64,000 bases of DNA from positions 24,862,001 through 24,926,000 of the forward strand of contig JAFFJZ010000003.1 in the NCBI GenBank assembly GCA_018340375.1, given 5' to 3'. Positions 1 to 60,522 of the stretch are shown here, one piece after another. The notes beneath the pieces are model-generated. The model ran no database searches and was not told where the DNA came from. It worked only from the letters and a program-made list of their open reading frames with translations. The DNA comes from Gonatopus flavifemur. Lineage: Eukaryota; Arthropoda; Insecta; Hymenoptera; Dryinidae. Position 1 is the first letter of the stretch. Each line of letters starts with the position of its first letter. Position numbers and translations under genes: made by a program.

Positions 1-1251
1 AAATTTTCATTCAAGTTACGAATAATTATTCCATCGACTAACTTATTTGATTGAAAAATTTAGAATTTTTAGCGAATCGAGAAAAATAAATAAAATAAAA
101 AAAATGCCTGTGACAGTAAAATCAAATTTCGCTATAGACTTTTTGCTGAAATAGCAAATTTTGTGGCTATTTTAGCGATTGAATACCCTGTAGCTGCAAT
201 ATAGTACATATAAAAACAAACAAATTGAATTGCAGTAATTATTTTACGCTGTAACTCATTATCATGGCCAATAATAAACTTCCTTTCGCAGTAAGAAATT
301 CGCTATTTCAGCAAAAGGTACCCAACGGAACCCAATGTCGCTAATGAAATTTTTCTCCTCAATTTGAGACGTAAAATAATACTATTTTTAATTATATACA
401 TTTATTTCTCCTTTCTACGAAATAATAAACTATCGCGTACCCTATACAATTCAATTCCACGCGCTAGCTCTAAATTTATTACCACGGATCGAATCGAATC
501 TAACTGAAAATCGCTTGTATTCAGTCCTTACAGAACAAATTGCGTCGAGGAGAGAAATACAGTGGTATCTGGATTGAACAATCCTTGTTTCATCGTCTAT
601 GTCACCCACCCGAAAATAATTAAATTAAAGGAAAAAAGTTTCGTTTGAGCGTAAAAGAATCAATAATTCTATATTTTTCGCATTACCACATCCAAATTTA
701 AGAGCCATGCGTCGATACTTTCCATACGATTATAAAGAATTTGAATGATTCGCATGAAAAAATGAAGTGCCTAAAAACTTTCAAATATATCCATATATAT
801 GAATTATGAATAAAAATCGTTCTATTATTATACACAAGAAAAATTGAAATAACGAAAAAGCGATATATATTTGAATATATTTTTCAGTTTTCTCTATGTC
901 TCCGTGTATGTTGAATTTGATCTCGCGTTAGAATGATTATACTACATTAGCGTGTGAATGTATTATTTCATTCCTCCATCTTCAAACGTTGATCGAGCGT
1001 ACACCTTATCTCAGGTGAATATGTGTTGTCAATGAAGGTGACTGAGGTTCAAATAATAACGCAAACATTATTCGCTAATGAAGAATTGAAAATTACTGGG
1101 AGATGAAACGATTGAATGGGTACACACAAATGAAGATTATGCGATGATCGAGAATGAAAAGATCATAATAAATGAAAGAAAAACCAAAAAAAAAACAACA
1201 ACCAAATAAATTCATTAAAATAAAAATTTTTTATGGTATGAAGCAACGTAC
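1..1251 (-). other. par-1: par-1 intron, left edge of window
   Basis: This stretch should be intron between the microexon and the unseen KA1 exon(s). I looked on the minus strand for KA1 blocks such as FKRISG and found none. It is AT-rich, and I see no repeat or RNA gene that I can support. Confidence 0.5.
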
Positions 1252-50528
<49,277 letters not shown>

Positions 50529-50854
50529 GATTTTTGTATTTCCAGTCGAATTTCGCGTAGTACTACCACGTTGCAATCGCGAAGACGTTAGCCTTATACA
50601 TACATATATACGTATATACATTGATGTATACAAAATATTAAGATAAATATGACATATCCTTATTGAGAACTTCTTGTTTTTCATTATTCCCACTTTATCG
50701 TGTATCCAGAGGGTTCTACGATCGATAAACGAGAGAACATCCCATATGAGAACTCCTAACTTCATATAGTATTCAGTATTTTTATCATTTCTTTGAAGAA
50801 AAATCGATGGTCGCACACTATTTTATTCTCTACGCTGATAGGAAAAGGGTTTAG

Positions 50855-51086
50855 CTGCACTGAAAACACAGTTTGTTCCAGCCAAACAAAATTTTGATTG
50901 AAATGAACGCAAAGAAACATTTTGGTTGGCTGAAATAAAATTTGGTTCACAATAATTAAGGCTTTCATACAGACAAACAAATTTTGTTCATTCTAAATAA
51001 ATTCTATTTCAGCCAACCAAAAAGTTTCTTTGCTCTCTTTTCAACCACAATTTTGTTTCGCCGAAACAAAAGTTTTCTCAGTGTGG
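50855..51086. mobile_element. Palindromic MITE, AAACAAA/GGTTGGCTGAA-rich
   Basis: TGCACTGAAAACACAGTTTG at the left faces, read back from the right, CACACTGAGAAAACTTTTGT. Inner arms AAAGAAACATTTTGGTTGGC and GCCAACCAAAAAGTTTCTTT pair strongly (about 50910-50930 and 51012-51033). Confidence 0.8.
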
Positions 51087-53204
51087 ATATCCAACAGCTC
51101 AAAAATTGACTTAAAATGAACTCTTATTCCAGCGTTATATTTTACAAAGACATTTCTTCCTCATTGATTTTCCATACACTATAAATTGAATGATGATATC
51201 ATTCTGAATTTTAGACAAAATCTTCTAAACTTACTTCAGTGATATTAAATATAAACTCAAAGAAGAATGCCGTGAGGTTGTTCATCTAACTTTTTCAATA
51301 ATAAATAAAGATGTTTTTCAAAAGTGTCAATTTACAAATAATTTCCTTTTCGATTTTATTCATTTTCTCGTTTCACATAAAGCCCTCTATAGGATTTTGT
51401 GTTGGAATCTACAGTAATTTCCGATCAATCACAATGGGAGAAAATTTCATTATCCTCGATCTATCTGATTCCAACAGCATCTCTGTCGAATTAGACAGAT
51501 TCAGCGAACAAAATGAAGTTAGTTGACGTAATATATGAATGGTTAAGCGTTGAGAAGAATAATCTCGAAAGGGATTAAAGGCAATATGACAAAGAGTCGT
51601 ATGAACTGTAATAACGATACGATAATAAAACGGATTCAGATAAAAACAGCTTACTTTTAATTTTACTTAATAAAATGAGTCGATAATTCATTGATATAAA
51701 GAGTTGTATCTATCTCTTCGCTAAATTTGATAAGTTGATCGTTTCTTTGCGAGATCGTATGATACCATTCATATATATGACCTTCAAGGGATTATTTCTC
51801 TGAGTCGTCGGAAAACAAGGTTTTTTCGGGAATCTCCTTTGCAAATACTCGTAAAAAAGCAATCAAAATAAGGTTCGAAGGGTTGATTAGACGCATTTAT
51901 TATCCAAGAAGATACAGAATGACAGTCCAGTGGGCAATAGAAAGGGAATTATTCTTTTTTTTTTCGAACTTTTCACGGGAGGACAATTTGGAAACATACA
52001 TCAATAACTAGGGCAAACATCAGAACTTTTTTACCATCTGCGTTAGTTTTATGAGAGAAGTACACACAATTTTCACGATCTTCAATCGGTTATATTGGTT
52101 TTTTCTTTTTCACTAAAACAAATTGTGTTCATGTGATTACGATTTTGCAGTGAATCAATATTCTGTGATGATCGTATGTACTTCTCTGGCATAACTCAAT
52201 GACAGCTTGTCTTGTGTTTGCCTTAGTCTTCAATACACATTTTCAACGCTTCTGTCTGCAAAAAATTTAAAAAAGGGAGTCTTCCTTTTCACTTCGTCGA
52301 ATGGACCGCGGAAGAAAGAATTGATTCAAGTACTCAACCTTCCATAACTCATTTCCTCAAAAAAGCCTTGTTTTCTCAATTACTTTTGGAACTTCCAATC
52401 TAAGTAACGAAAATGCACTAATTATCATTGCCTCAAAATTACTGTAAGATTTTGTCTAACCGTTAGATCTGTTAACCTCCTCAATGATTTTAGATAATTT
52501 GTAACATTGCATGAATTCAAAAAACTTTTAAAATATGTATCACTCTCGCGTACTTGCGTAAAAGTTGTCCAAAGACTATTAGAAAACTTAGAAGTTCTCA
52601 TGAAAAATAAATCAGATTGATTCGACTACAATTTTGAGATTAAATATTTGTGATGAAGATGCTCACTAACGAGTCAATCATTATTTTGTTATGATTATAA
52701 TAACATGTAGTGTGTGTAGAAAAGAGAAGACTGAATTCGGATAATGCTTCACTCACTTGACCCGAGCAGAAATCTGATATTAAGAGATATTATACATGTA
52801 GAACGTTCTACGTTAAACCATGAACTAAATGATCCTTATTATGACGAAATCCTTTAATACCCATATAAACATTTACCAGGAGTGCAAAGCTGACTAGCCC
52901 TGACGAACATTGGAGGAGCCTTGAAAGGAAACTTGACTATAGTGATGGGCAATATGTGAAAATATCGATATTTTTCATAGGAGTTTCGTCAAGTTTATAT
53001 TGAATCTTATAAAATATCGATAAATATTGCGACCGGGAAATATTGCTCATCGCTACTTGACTAAGGCTTAGAATAATAACATTGTTTCAGCAAGTAACGA
53101 GTTTTGATTCTGATGCATAAAGCAACACTGTCGAAAGCTTGATTTAATGGTTCCACAATGATTGGCCGATACAAAATTTTTGCTATAAAATTAATGTTAT
53201 AAGA

Positions 53205-53462
53205 ATGCGATAAGAAAAAAAAAACTTGTAAAATTGACATCTCATTGAGTAAATATATGGATGATTTAAAATATAGTGCAGGTGACCACAATTTCAGTCA
53301 ATTTTACAACAACGAATATGGAATACGCCACAGCTGATGTGCATATTACATTCCCTGTGGTAAAATCAACTAAAATTGTAGTAGCTCGAATTATATTTTT
53401 GAATTGTCCATATATTTACTTAACAAGAGGTAAATTCTACAACTTTTTTTTCTCGGTGTGGT
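53205..53462 (+). mobile_element. MITE family copy 2
   Basis: It is homologous to 48036-48286 along its whole length in the same orientation, ending AACTTTTTTTTCTCGGTGTG, the reverse of the CAC.GAGAAAA terminus. The left end is worn (AAGAAAAAAAAACTTGTAAA). Confidence 0.7.
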
Positions 53463-54501
53463 TCAATAACGAAGAAAATTCATCTCTGTTGTGAATTAAC
53501 GTTGACTCAATACAAATTCCTTACGCTTGGCTACCACGCCTGACCCAACCATTGTTCGTCGTTAGCATTGGCAGAATAATCGCTAAATTTTGACATGGGC
53601 TAATTGAATGCGCATCATCGAAATGAGTTGTAAGAAATATCACATAGCAAAAGTGGAGAATATTCAAAAATTTTCAATTTCAATTGAGCACTCATTAGAA
53701 CCTGATCATACATTCGAATCATTGGCGAATGATGGCCTTACAATTTCCACAATTTTAACAAAATTTCTGTTCGGGTAACGTACATGTTCACGATTCTAAT
53801 ACCGATGAACATTCTTTGGAAAGTGAACACCTTTTTTTTAGTGTAAATGTGGGGACAAGATCTCATTATTCAGGATAATTCAATATTGATGATGAACATT
53901 CGATTGTTTTCAAGTGTTACGAACAATTTGATGAATTGAATTATCAAAATATTCTACATCTGACTTTTGGCACAAGAGTTATCATTGAATTGTGAAATGG
54001 TCTAAATTCAATAATTGTTGAATGCTCAAATTCAAAGATTCATCATTCCAAGTGAGCATAAATTTACTACTGTCAGTTCTTTTCTCCGTGAGAGGTGCCA
54101 AAATGAATGAAAACAATTCATAATTCAGGAAAAAATGTTCAGCTTAGAGAGATATGATCAACTTATGCAGCGTATTATTTTTAGCATCATTCTTGTAACC
54201 ATGGACTGATGGATGTGCGTCATTTTTCAACCGGAAAATGGTTAGAATAAGTTCGTTTAATTAATATTCACGAATGTATATCAAAAGAAAACATAATAGA
54301 GAATCGAAAATCATGAACTACCCACAATTGGAGGCAGAATTTCTTTTTACAAAAATACAATATAACCATTTCCTTAATTGCGCTGTCTTTGGTTTTCTCA
54401 ACTTTTAACGTCGATTTTTTTTCCGTGTGTTGTTTTATGTATATATATATATGTATGTAAAAGTGATGGATGTGGATGATTCAACAATGACATTATGAAC
54501 T

Positions 54502-55263
54502 TTACCCCTCTGTTTCATCATCGGTCATGTTCTCCAATAAATCCTCGTGTTCTTTGTAACGAAGTTGAATATCATTCCCAAAATTTGTACTGCTGTTGAT
54601 CACCGCATGGTTTCTAGCTGCAATAGTGTCCATCTCGATAGCCTTGACTTGTTGTTCCAAATTTTGAAGCATATCAGTGCTTTCTACTATTTTTCTCACA
54701 TCTTTAGATGGTTTCAATATCACATCAAGATTAATAGGCATTTTTCGTTTGGAGGTGATATCAGTGGAAGTAACTGTAGCGGTGGCGGCAGCGGCAGTAG
54801 CAGCAGTGCTAGGAGTGGTGGTGGTAGTGGTAGTAGTAGTAGAAGTAGTACGCGCACGATTAGGGAGCGGTGATTCATATGCTGGTACTCTGATAGGTTG
54901 AATAATTTTAGAATCCTTAAATACCTTTAATTTTTCCTCCAGATCGGGAGGTAAATCGTTGATAGCTGGTGAAGCTTTAGAGGAAATCGCGGGATATCTA
55001 TCATATTCTAAATCATAGGAAGGATTCTTTTTTTCAACAACTTGTAAACCTTTTTTACCATCTTCTACGAGTTCCCATTGTTTTAAATTTTCTGTAACCA
55101 CTCGTCTGTGAGGTAATGATTCATGACGTACTATCGCAGCTTTGGTAGACTGAGTATTGTTTTGATGAGTGTTTGTTATTATAGTATTTTCAAAATCGTG
55201 TTGCGCTCGTCTGGCATTTCTGTTCGATTGAATTCGTATGAAAGAATTTTCATGTCCCTCCAT
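54502..55263 (-). CDS. 253-codon ORF: possible long-isoform first exon of par-1 or intronless gene
   Basis: ATG at 55263-55261 (MEGHENSFIRIQSNRNARRA) is preceded by an in-frame TGA nine bases upstream, so the start is well defined. The protein is charged and mostly hydrophilic, with a Thr run then an Ala/Thr run at about residues 140-170. A potential helical stretch DMLQNLEQQVKAIEMDTIAA sits near 200-220, and the end is acidic (LLENMTDDETEG). The TAA stop overlaps GG|GTAAAG, which could be a donor leaving phase 2. An AG at 50564-50563 would then join it in frame to the MAKK exon through TTRNSTGNTKI. It cannot splice directly to the kinase exon (phase mismatch). I recognise no domain. Coding is likely; which gene it belongs to is open. 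Confidence 0.6.
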   Translation of the reverse strand: MEGHENSFIRIQSNRNARRAQHDFENTIITNTHQNNTQSTKAAIVRHESLPHRRVVTENLKQWELVEDGKKGLQVVEKKNPSYDLEYDRYPAISSKASPAINDLPPDLEEKLKVFKDSKIIQPIRVPAYESPLPNRARTTSTTTTTTTTTPSTAATAAAATATVTSTDITSKRKMPINLDVILKPSKDVRKIVESTDMLQNLEQQVKAIEMDTIAARNHAVINSSTNFGNDIQLRYKEHEDLLENMTDDETEG

Positions 55264-55321
55264 TATTTGTCAATGAAAAATTGTTCGTCTTCCGTTTGAC
55301 CTCGATTGTGGTTTTCCGGTA

Positions 55322-55340
55322 TTATCTCTCTCTCTCTATT
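55322..55340. promoter_or_regulatory. GAGA-repeat upstream of the 253-codon ORF
   Basis: A TATCTCTCTCTCTCTATT stretch (GAGAGAGAGAGA on the minus strand) lies about 65 bp before the ATG. GAGA tracts are common near insect promoters; a role here is inferred. Confidence 0.3.
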
Positions 55341-56277
55341 GCTTTTTCAGTTAGAAAAGGCATACATAATAGTCCTTAATTTTTTGATTAATTATCAACA
55401 TTCGCTCATCGGTAATCACTTCACTTTGGTCCAAATCCAAATACCAATGTTATTGAGAAGGCATTCTGTTAGAAAGAAAGGATTCGTGCTGGTTAAGGAA
55501 TTTGTTAATACTTTTGTCGTGTATAATTGCATATTTTGAGAACAAGAGGACAAGATTTTTATGCTTTTGAACAAGTTTCACATACAAATCTGAGTTTTCA
55601 GAAATAGAGAGATGATTTTAGGAAACATAAAAAATGTATGTAAAAGGCAAAACGAAGAACAAAGAACGATGAGATGAAAACGTTTATCACTTTGCACTTT
55701 TAGACTTTTGTACGTACACGAGGAAGATGACTTAATGAAATTATATGAAGCAAATACTTTTACAGGTAGTCTCATTATTCGTCAGAATAAAGGTGTCGTC
55801 TTTATTTTGTCATTCACTCAACAGAACACTGGAAACTAGATTTCAAAAACAGTGAAAAATTCATTCTTCAACCAACTTATTCATTTTTGTAAAATGTTTT
55901 CTCTTCCTTTCAGTTTTCAATCACAGCATATTTCTAATAATAATTTCTACACAAACGTGTACATGGGTAAATTCATGCGTTTACCACATGTTTGTTACGA
56001 TTGTAGAACATTTTATTCGAAAATGAATGAATAATCTCTCAAAACGAAGTCAGCAGAAGTGCTCAAGTGGATGAAAATATTTTTGCTTCGATTCGTGAGT
56101 ATTCAGAATCACTCAGGATGCTTATTATCTTTATTTTCAAGTGGAAAGCTAATTAAAAATTGAATGAAGACCAAGTATTGGACGAATATGCCAAAAAAGT
56201 GTAGAATACACGTCGAGATTTTGTCTAATCATTTGGGAAGAATTACGAACCGTGACTAGTAAAATAACTACTGATCA
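55341..56277. other. Upstream flank without recognisable genes
   Basis: AT-rich sequence; the short ORFs on both strands have no family resemblance. Confidence 0.5.
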
Positions 56278-57336
56278 CATGGTAATCGTTCATCTTCGAT
56301 GATCTTACCTCCTCATGAGAGTACAGCAGAGCTCAGCTCATTCTCTTCCGAAAGCAATGAAAAGTAGGACAGTGTCTAGTTGTCTCCAAATAAAATTAGG
56401 ATTAGACCTCTTTGAATAATGAGATACATACAGAATAATTGTGACGTCATTAGTGATGTCGAAAGGGAATAGAAGAGCACTTCAGACCAGGCAAGCGACA
56501 GACATCCCAATCATCACCCGAAATATCCAAATAACCTGAAAAAATCAAGCCACATAATGAAAAATCATCATATTCCGAAATCGGATAGGAGGAGAATTGT
56601 CAGACATGGCACTACCTCCTCGGAAAGTGATGGATATTATGTAAAATCCATGAGAGAATTAGTTGGTTCAAAAACCAGCTGAGATGACAACGAAAGGGAT
56701 TGCATATGAATCAGAAAATTGAAACGAAACGAGATTATTACAGGAAATTCAATGCATTCTGAGGATGAACGAAAATACGATCGCTTAAAATCTTTGAAAT
56801 TCGAAACCTATTTGTGAAGAGGTATTTGAGATTCTCAACATAGAGACGTACACAAAGTGTACGTGGAAGATTGCAACGACCAATTTAACGCATATTCTGA
56901 GCGTCGACGATATTTAATTAATCTTGAAGAAGACAAGCAAATCAAGATGGACGAATTGATGGACGAAGCTCTTTGAGAAAAATACAAAGAAAAATGAGTA
57001 GATTCATGGTTATCCGAGGAAAATCCAAGATTCCTTAGATTCAGAAGAGACAACCATAAGACGATAGTTAAACGAAATTTAATAGAAAATGTTGCTGAGA
57101 TAAATAGAGAACTAGAAACAAACTATCAGAAGTTGCGCGTGCATTCAAACAAATTTTCAGACATGATCAGAAATGATCATGGACAAATGGATGTTATTCA
57201 GAACAATTACTGTGCAATCTGTAAAATTCCATGAGTTTGCAAACGATTTGAAAGAATGTTTTCCGTGAATTTAAGTGATTTTTGCAAGATATCAACTTGT
57301 CTCTTTGTAACTAGAAGTCCATGTCAATACTTGAAG
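56278..57336 (+). pseudogene. Indel-free 353-codon frame broken by eleven TGA/TAG stops; unknown gene
   Basis: Read from 56278 in one frame to TAA at 57337, the segment has stops at 56365, 56377, 56413, 56470, 56680, 56707, 56815, 56827, 56974, 56995 and 57232: three TAG, eight TGA, no TAA and no frameshift. Between stops the peptide looks coding: EDERKYDRLKSLKFE, DVHKVYVEDCNDQFNAYSER, NLEEDKQIKMDELMDEAL, DSWLSEENPRFLRFRRDN and VKRNLIENVAEINRELETN. It is charged and probably helical/coiled-coil in the second half. Only one TGG codon remains (57007). All the stops can be read as former Trp codons, though CGA or CAG origins are possible for some. I do not recognise the family, so no function is assigned. 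Confidence 0.6.
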
Positions 57337-57339
57337 TAA

Positions 57340-59526
57340 GATTCTCTTGGCATTGTTTCAATTGTGCCTCAGAAATATTCATTTGATTGAATTAAGTATT
57401 GATTAGAGGTGTGCGAGTCGTAATTTTTGAATTACGAAACGAATCGAATTGAATTTCTCATCATTTTCTCGAAATATTTTGAAATAGAAAAATACAAAAC
57501 AGATGCCCTATTTGAAATACAAAATATGAAATGAGTACATTTATATTTTGCACTTAAATAGATTACAAGAGCCTATACATCGGGAAATCAATTTTGTTTG
57601 TCTTGATGAATGTTTATTCAATCTGATGCTGCCTGCAAAGCATTTCATCTTACTTTACGCAGAACAGGAAATAATTATTTCATTTACTAGGGTGAATGTT
57701 CAATATTAATATCATCAAAATTAACATCGGAAATATGAACAAATGAAAGTCGAAATACAGAAAAAATAATGCTCACTGATCAGTCACAAATTATATAAGA
57801 TATATAAACTTTCTCCTCCTTCGTTCCATCAAATGAAAACCTATGTGAACAAAGGAAGAAACAATAAAATATCTTACGTAATTCATAAATGATCCCTCAC
57901 TCGTCATTCAATAAAACATTATGGGAAAAACTTTTACGGATTCGAAAATTTTTGCGTCTCAAATGTAACTGAATGAATTGAAACGATCGAATTAATAAAA
58001 ATCAACTGAAGAAATCGGTGGAGCGCAAGTAATGAGAAGCTTAAATTCTGATTAATATAATTCACCAATTCGATTTCAAAGATCGCTGAATAAATTTGAT
58101 TTTTATAGGTGATTTGAGATTGACAAGATAAGGATAAGCGAGTATCGCTGCAAAGAATAGTTCTGAAAAATTATAAACGATTTATGAATTGATATTGAAA
58201 TGTTCGATGGAAAGGATTATTATCATTATCATTCGACATTCTTACAACTTTCTAACATTTCATTCATGATCAAGAAAATATAATATCCTATAAAAATAAG
58301 TTTAAATTAGAATAAAGTCTCATTAGAATTCTTTGCATAGTGGAATACGAATTCGAGTCCAAAACTGCAGGATTGCATATAAATTTCAGCAATGTTTGCT
58401 GAAAGAAACAGGAATGCAGCGAATGCAAGATTCTTTTCAGTTTGAATTATTTACAGTAATAGCTATAATATCTGATCTTAACCTACGATCTGTTACTATA
58501 TACGTTATCGACAAAGTATTTCTCTTGCATCACGTTATATGACCTCACAACGACAGTATGGAATTCATTCGTTCCACTTAGATTATTTATCGCAAAATAT
58601 GGTGTAAATTGAATCATAATTTCAAATAAATGAAGTGAAATTTACAATGATTCTTCACAGAAATTGAAAATTCGTTAAAACAGATGAAAGTTTGAGTTCA
58701 GATAACACTGATTGAAAAAATTTTTTTCAATTCCGATACAATGATATCATTGTTTTTGAACTTACTTTTATGGAATCTATAATACAAATGGAGAGAAATC
58801 TTTAAGAACTTGTCGATGAATCGTACTCGTGATTACATTGGCGTTCTTATACACAAATTCGCCCACTTCGAGAAATGAAATCGATGTCATTGAAATATTA
58901 AGTATCGTTTTGCTTTTCAATGATATAAGTGACGTAGGTTGGCAGGATTACTGTTGATCGAACAAATACATTTTTGAATTACAATAATTGGAATTTTAAT
59001 TTGTATTGAGAAAATTGAATAAATAAACAAGTTTTTGAGTAAATTAAGTGTTCGTTTGAGTATTATTTTGTTTCTTTTTGTAAACATGAAACCATGGCCA
59101 TGGAGAACAAGTAATGAAATTTTGAAATCAGGGCTGGCGTAGGGGAATTTTTGACGATGATGGACGATACAGGAATTTATCAAAAATTTGAAAAACACTT
59201 TTTTTCGTTGGAACAAAAAGAAACCTACATGAAAATCCCTGGATTTTTAGAAATATTTTTATAAACGCGGAGAGAAATCATTCGCTGAAACATCATAACT
59301 GCGTGAACAGGCGAAGAATGTCAATGTAACGAATTATTCACTGTTCCAAAGAATATTTTCACACCGTGAGAAAAATTTTGGCTGGTAAATCGATGCTTCT
59401 GGTTCAATTTGAAATCACTGCAGTAGTTCACTATTCGTAGACTATATCAAAGATTCACAATAAAAATGTTGAAGTGTTCAGTGCAAACACATCAAAATAC
59501 CTTAATTTTATTGTCATTTCAAATAT
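57340..59526. other. Flank without recognisable genes
   Basis: AT-rich DNA. The ORFs at 58333-58542 and 59216-58917 show no family motifs, and I see no clear repeat. Confidence 0.5.
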
Positions 59527-60522
59527 AGGGGAGAGTCGTACAGTACCGACACCGTATGACTTTCGCTAACCAACAATAGAAGGGAATAACGTAAGGATCA
59601 TTTACTTCAAAAAGTTGTTATGAAACCAAACATAGTCCGAGTGTAAAGTTTTTCAATTATTATTGTAACAGTTACACAACGTTGAAGTTGTTTATCTCAA
59701 TGAGGAATGTCAAAAGATAATTGTAGGCCAAAGAACGGAGATGCGTAAGTCCAATAGCCAAGTAGTTTTGTCGAGACCGTTTATTGAATTTGTATTCCCG
59801 ACGTTTCAAACTGATACAGTTCTTTATCAAGGTTAACGGAGGGGTGCATGTAATAGATTGGATTCGTCCGGACCCATTTTCCATTGGAGCGAGTATAAAA
59901 TCAAATTATTCTGGAATAGTAATTGGACTGGTGTGGATCAAAGAATGGAGATGCGTAAATCCAACAGCCAAGTAGTTGTGTCGAGACCGTTTATTGAATT
60001 TGTATTCCCGACGTTCCGGACTGATTATATCGAATTCGTTTGGGCCCATTTTTCCTTGGAATGGATGAAAACCTACGTTGCGCCATGCTAGTACCAATGG
60101 TACTAGCTTCTGCACGGGTCTCCGGATAGTATGTGTTCTCTCTATGAGTTATGAAAGTACTTCACGCATGATTAGTGTGGCAAAATGACCGATAAACTGG
60201 AAGATTACCAGACAAATAAACAGACATGGGAACAAAATTCTTTCCTAAGATCGGAGAAACATTTTGATGTCATGACTTTCCACAAATTTTCATCTTTTTT
60301 TCTTCAGGTGCAAAAACGATCACAAAGATTCCTGTAATCTTGTAACGAAGAAATAATAAATCAATTTTTACTTATCGTGATACTATATCTCCTCGTGATT
60401 ACTATATCAGTGATAATAGAGGTAACTAATCACCATCCTACATTTAGGATTCTTCTCTTCTAATCAAACTGATACTAAAAAAACCTTAAAGATGTCGGTA
60501 CTGGACGACTCTCCCCTAATCC
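59527..60522. mobile_element. 1-kb TIR element with internal tandem duplication
   Basis: The left end GGGGAGAGTCGTACAGTACC (continuing GACACCG) matches the reverse of the right end, GGGGAGAGTCGTCCAGTACC (continuing GACATC). Inside, a segment at about 59732-59815 (GGAGATGCGTAAGTCCAATA...) is repeated at about 59941-60022, 209 bp downstream and about 90% alike. A flanking GGACCCATTTTCC / GGGCCCATTTTTCC piece is repeated too. No transposase is seen; the superfamily is unknown. Confidence 0.75.

Larger units (their letters stand above)
50563..54505 (-). other. Putative first par-1 intron or spacer, 3.9 kb
   Basis: This stretch lies between the MAKK exon and the 253-codon ORF. It carries two MITEs (50855-51086, 53205-53462) and otherwise AT-rich DNA with no supported exon. 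Confidence 0.5.

Noticed and set aside
50529..50816. N-terminal extension MRPSIFLQRND... of the MAKK ORF
   Set aside because: Upstream part is AT-rich with a TATATGTA run and no coding character; only the last dozen codons might be used if spliced.
54547..54901. Plus-strand Gly/Ser and Val-rich ORFs
   Set aside because: Shadows of the Thr/Ala homopolymer codons of the minus-strand ORF.
56278..57336. TGA read as Trp through an alternative genetic code or organelle/endosymbiont DNA
   Set aside because: TAG stops are also present and the surroundings are nuclear insect-like, so a code change does not explain it.
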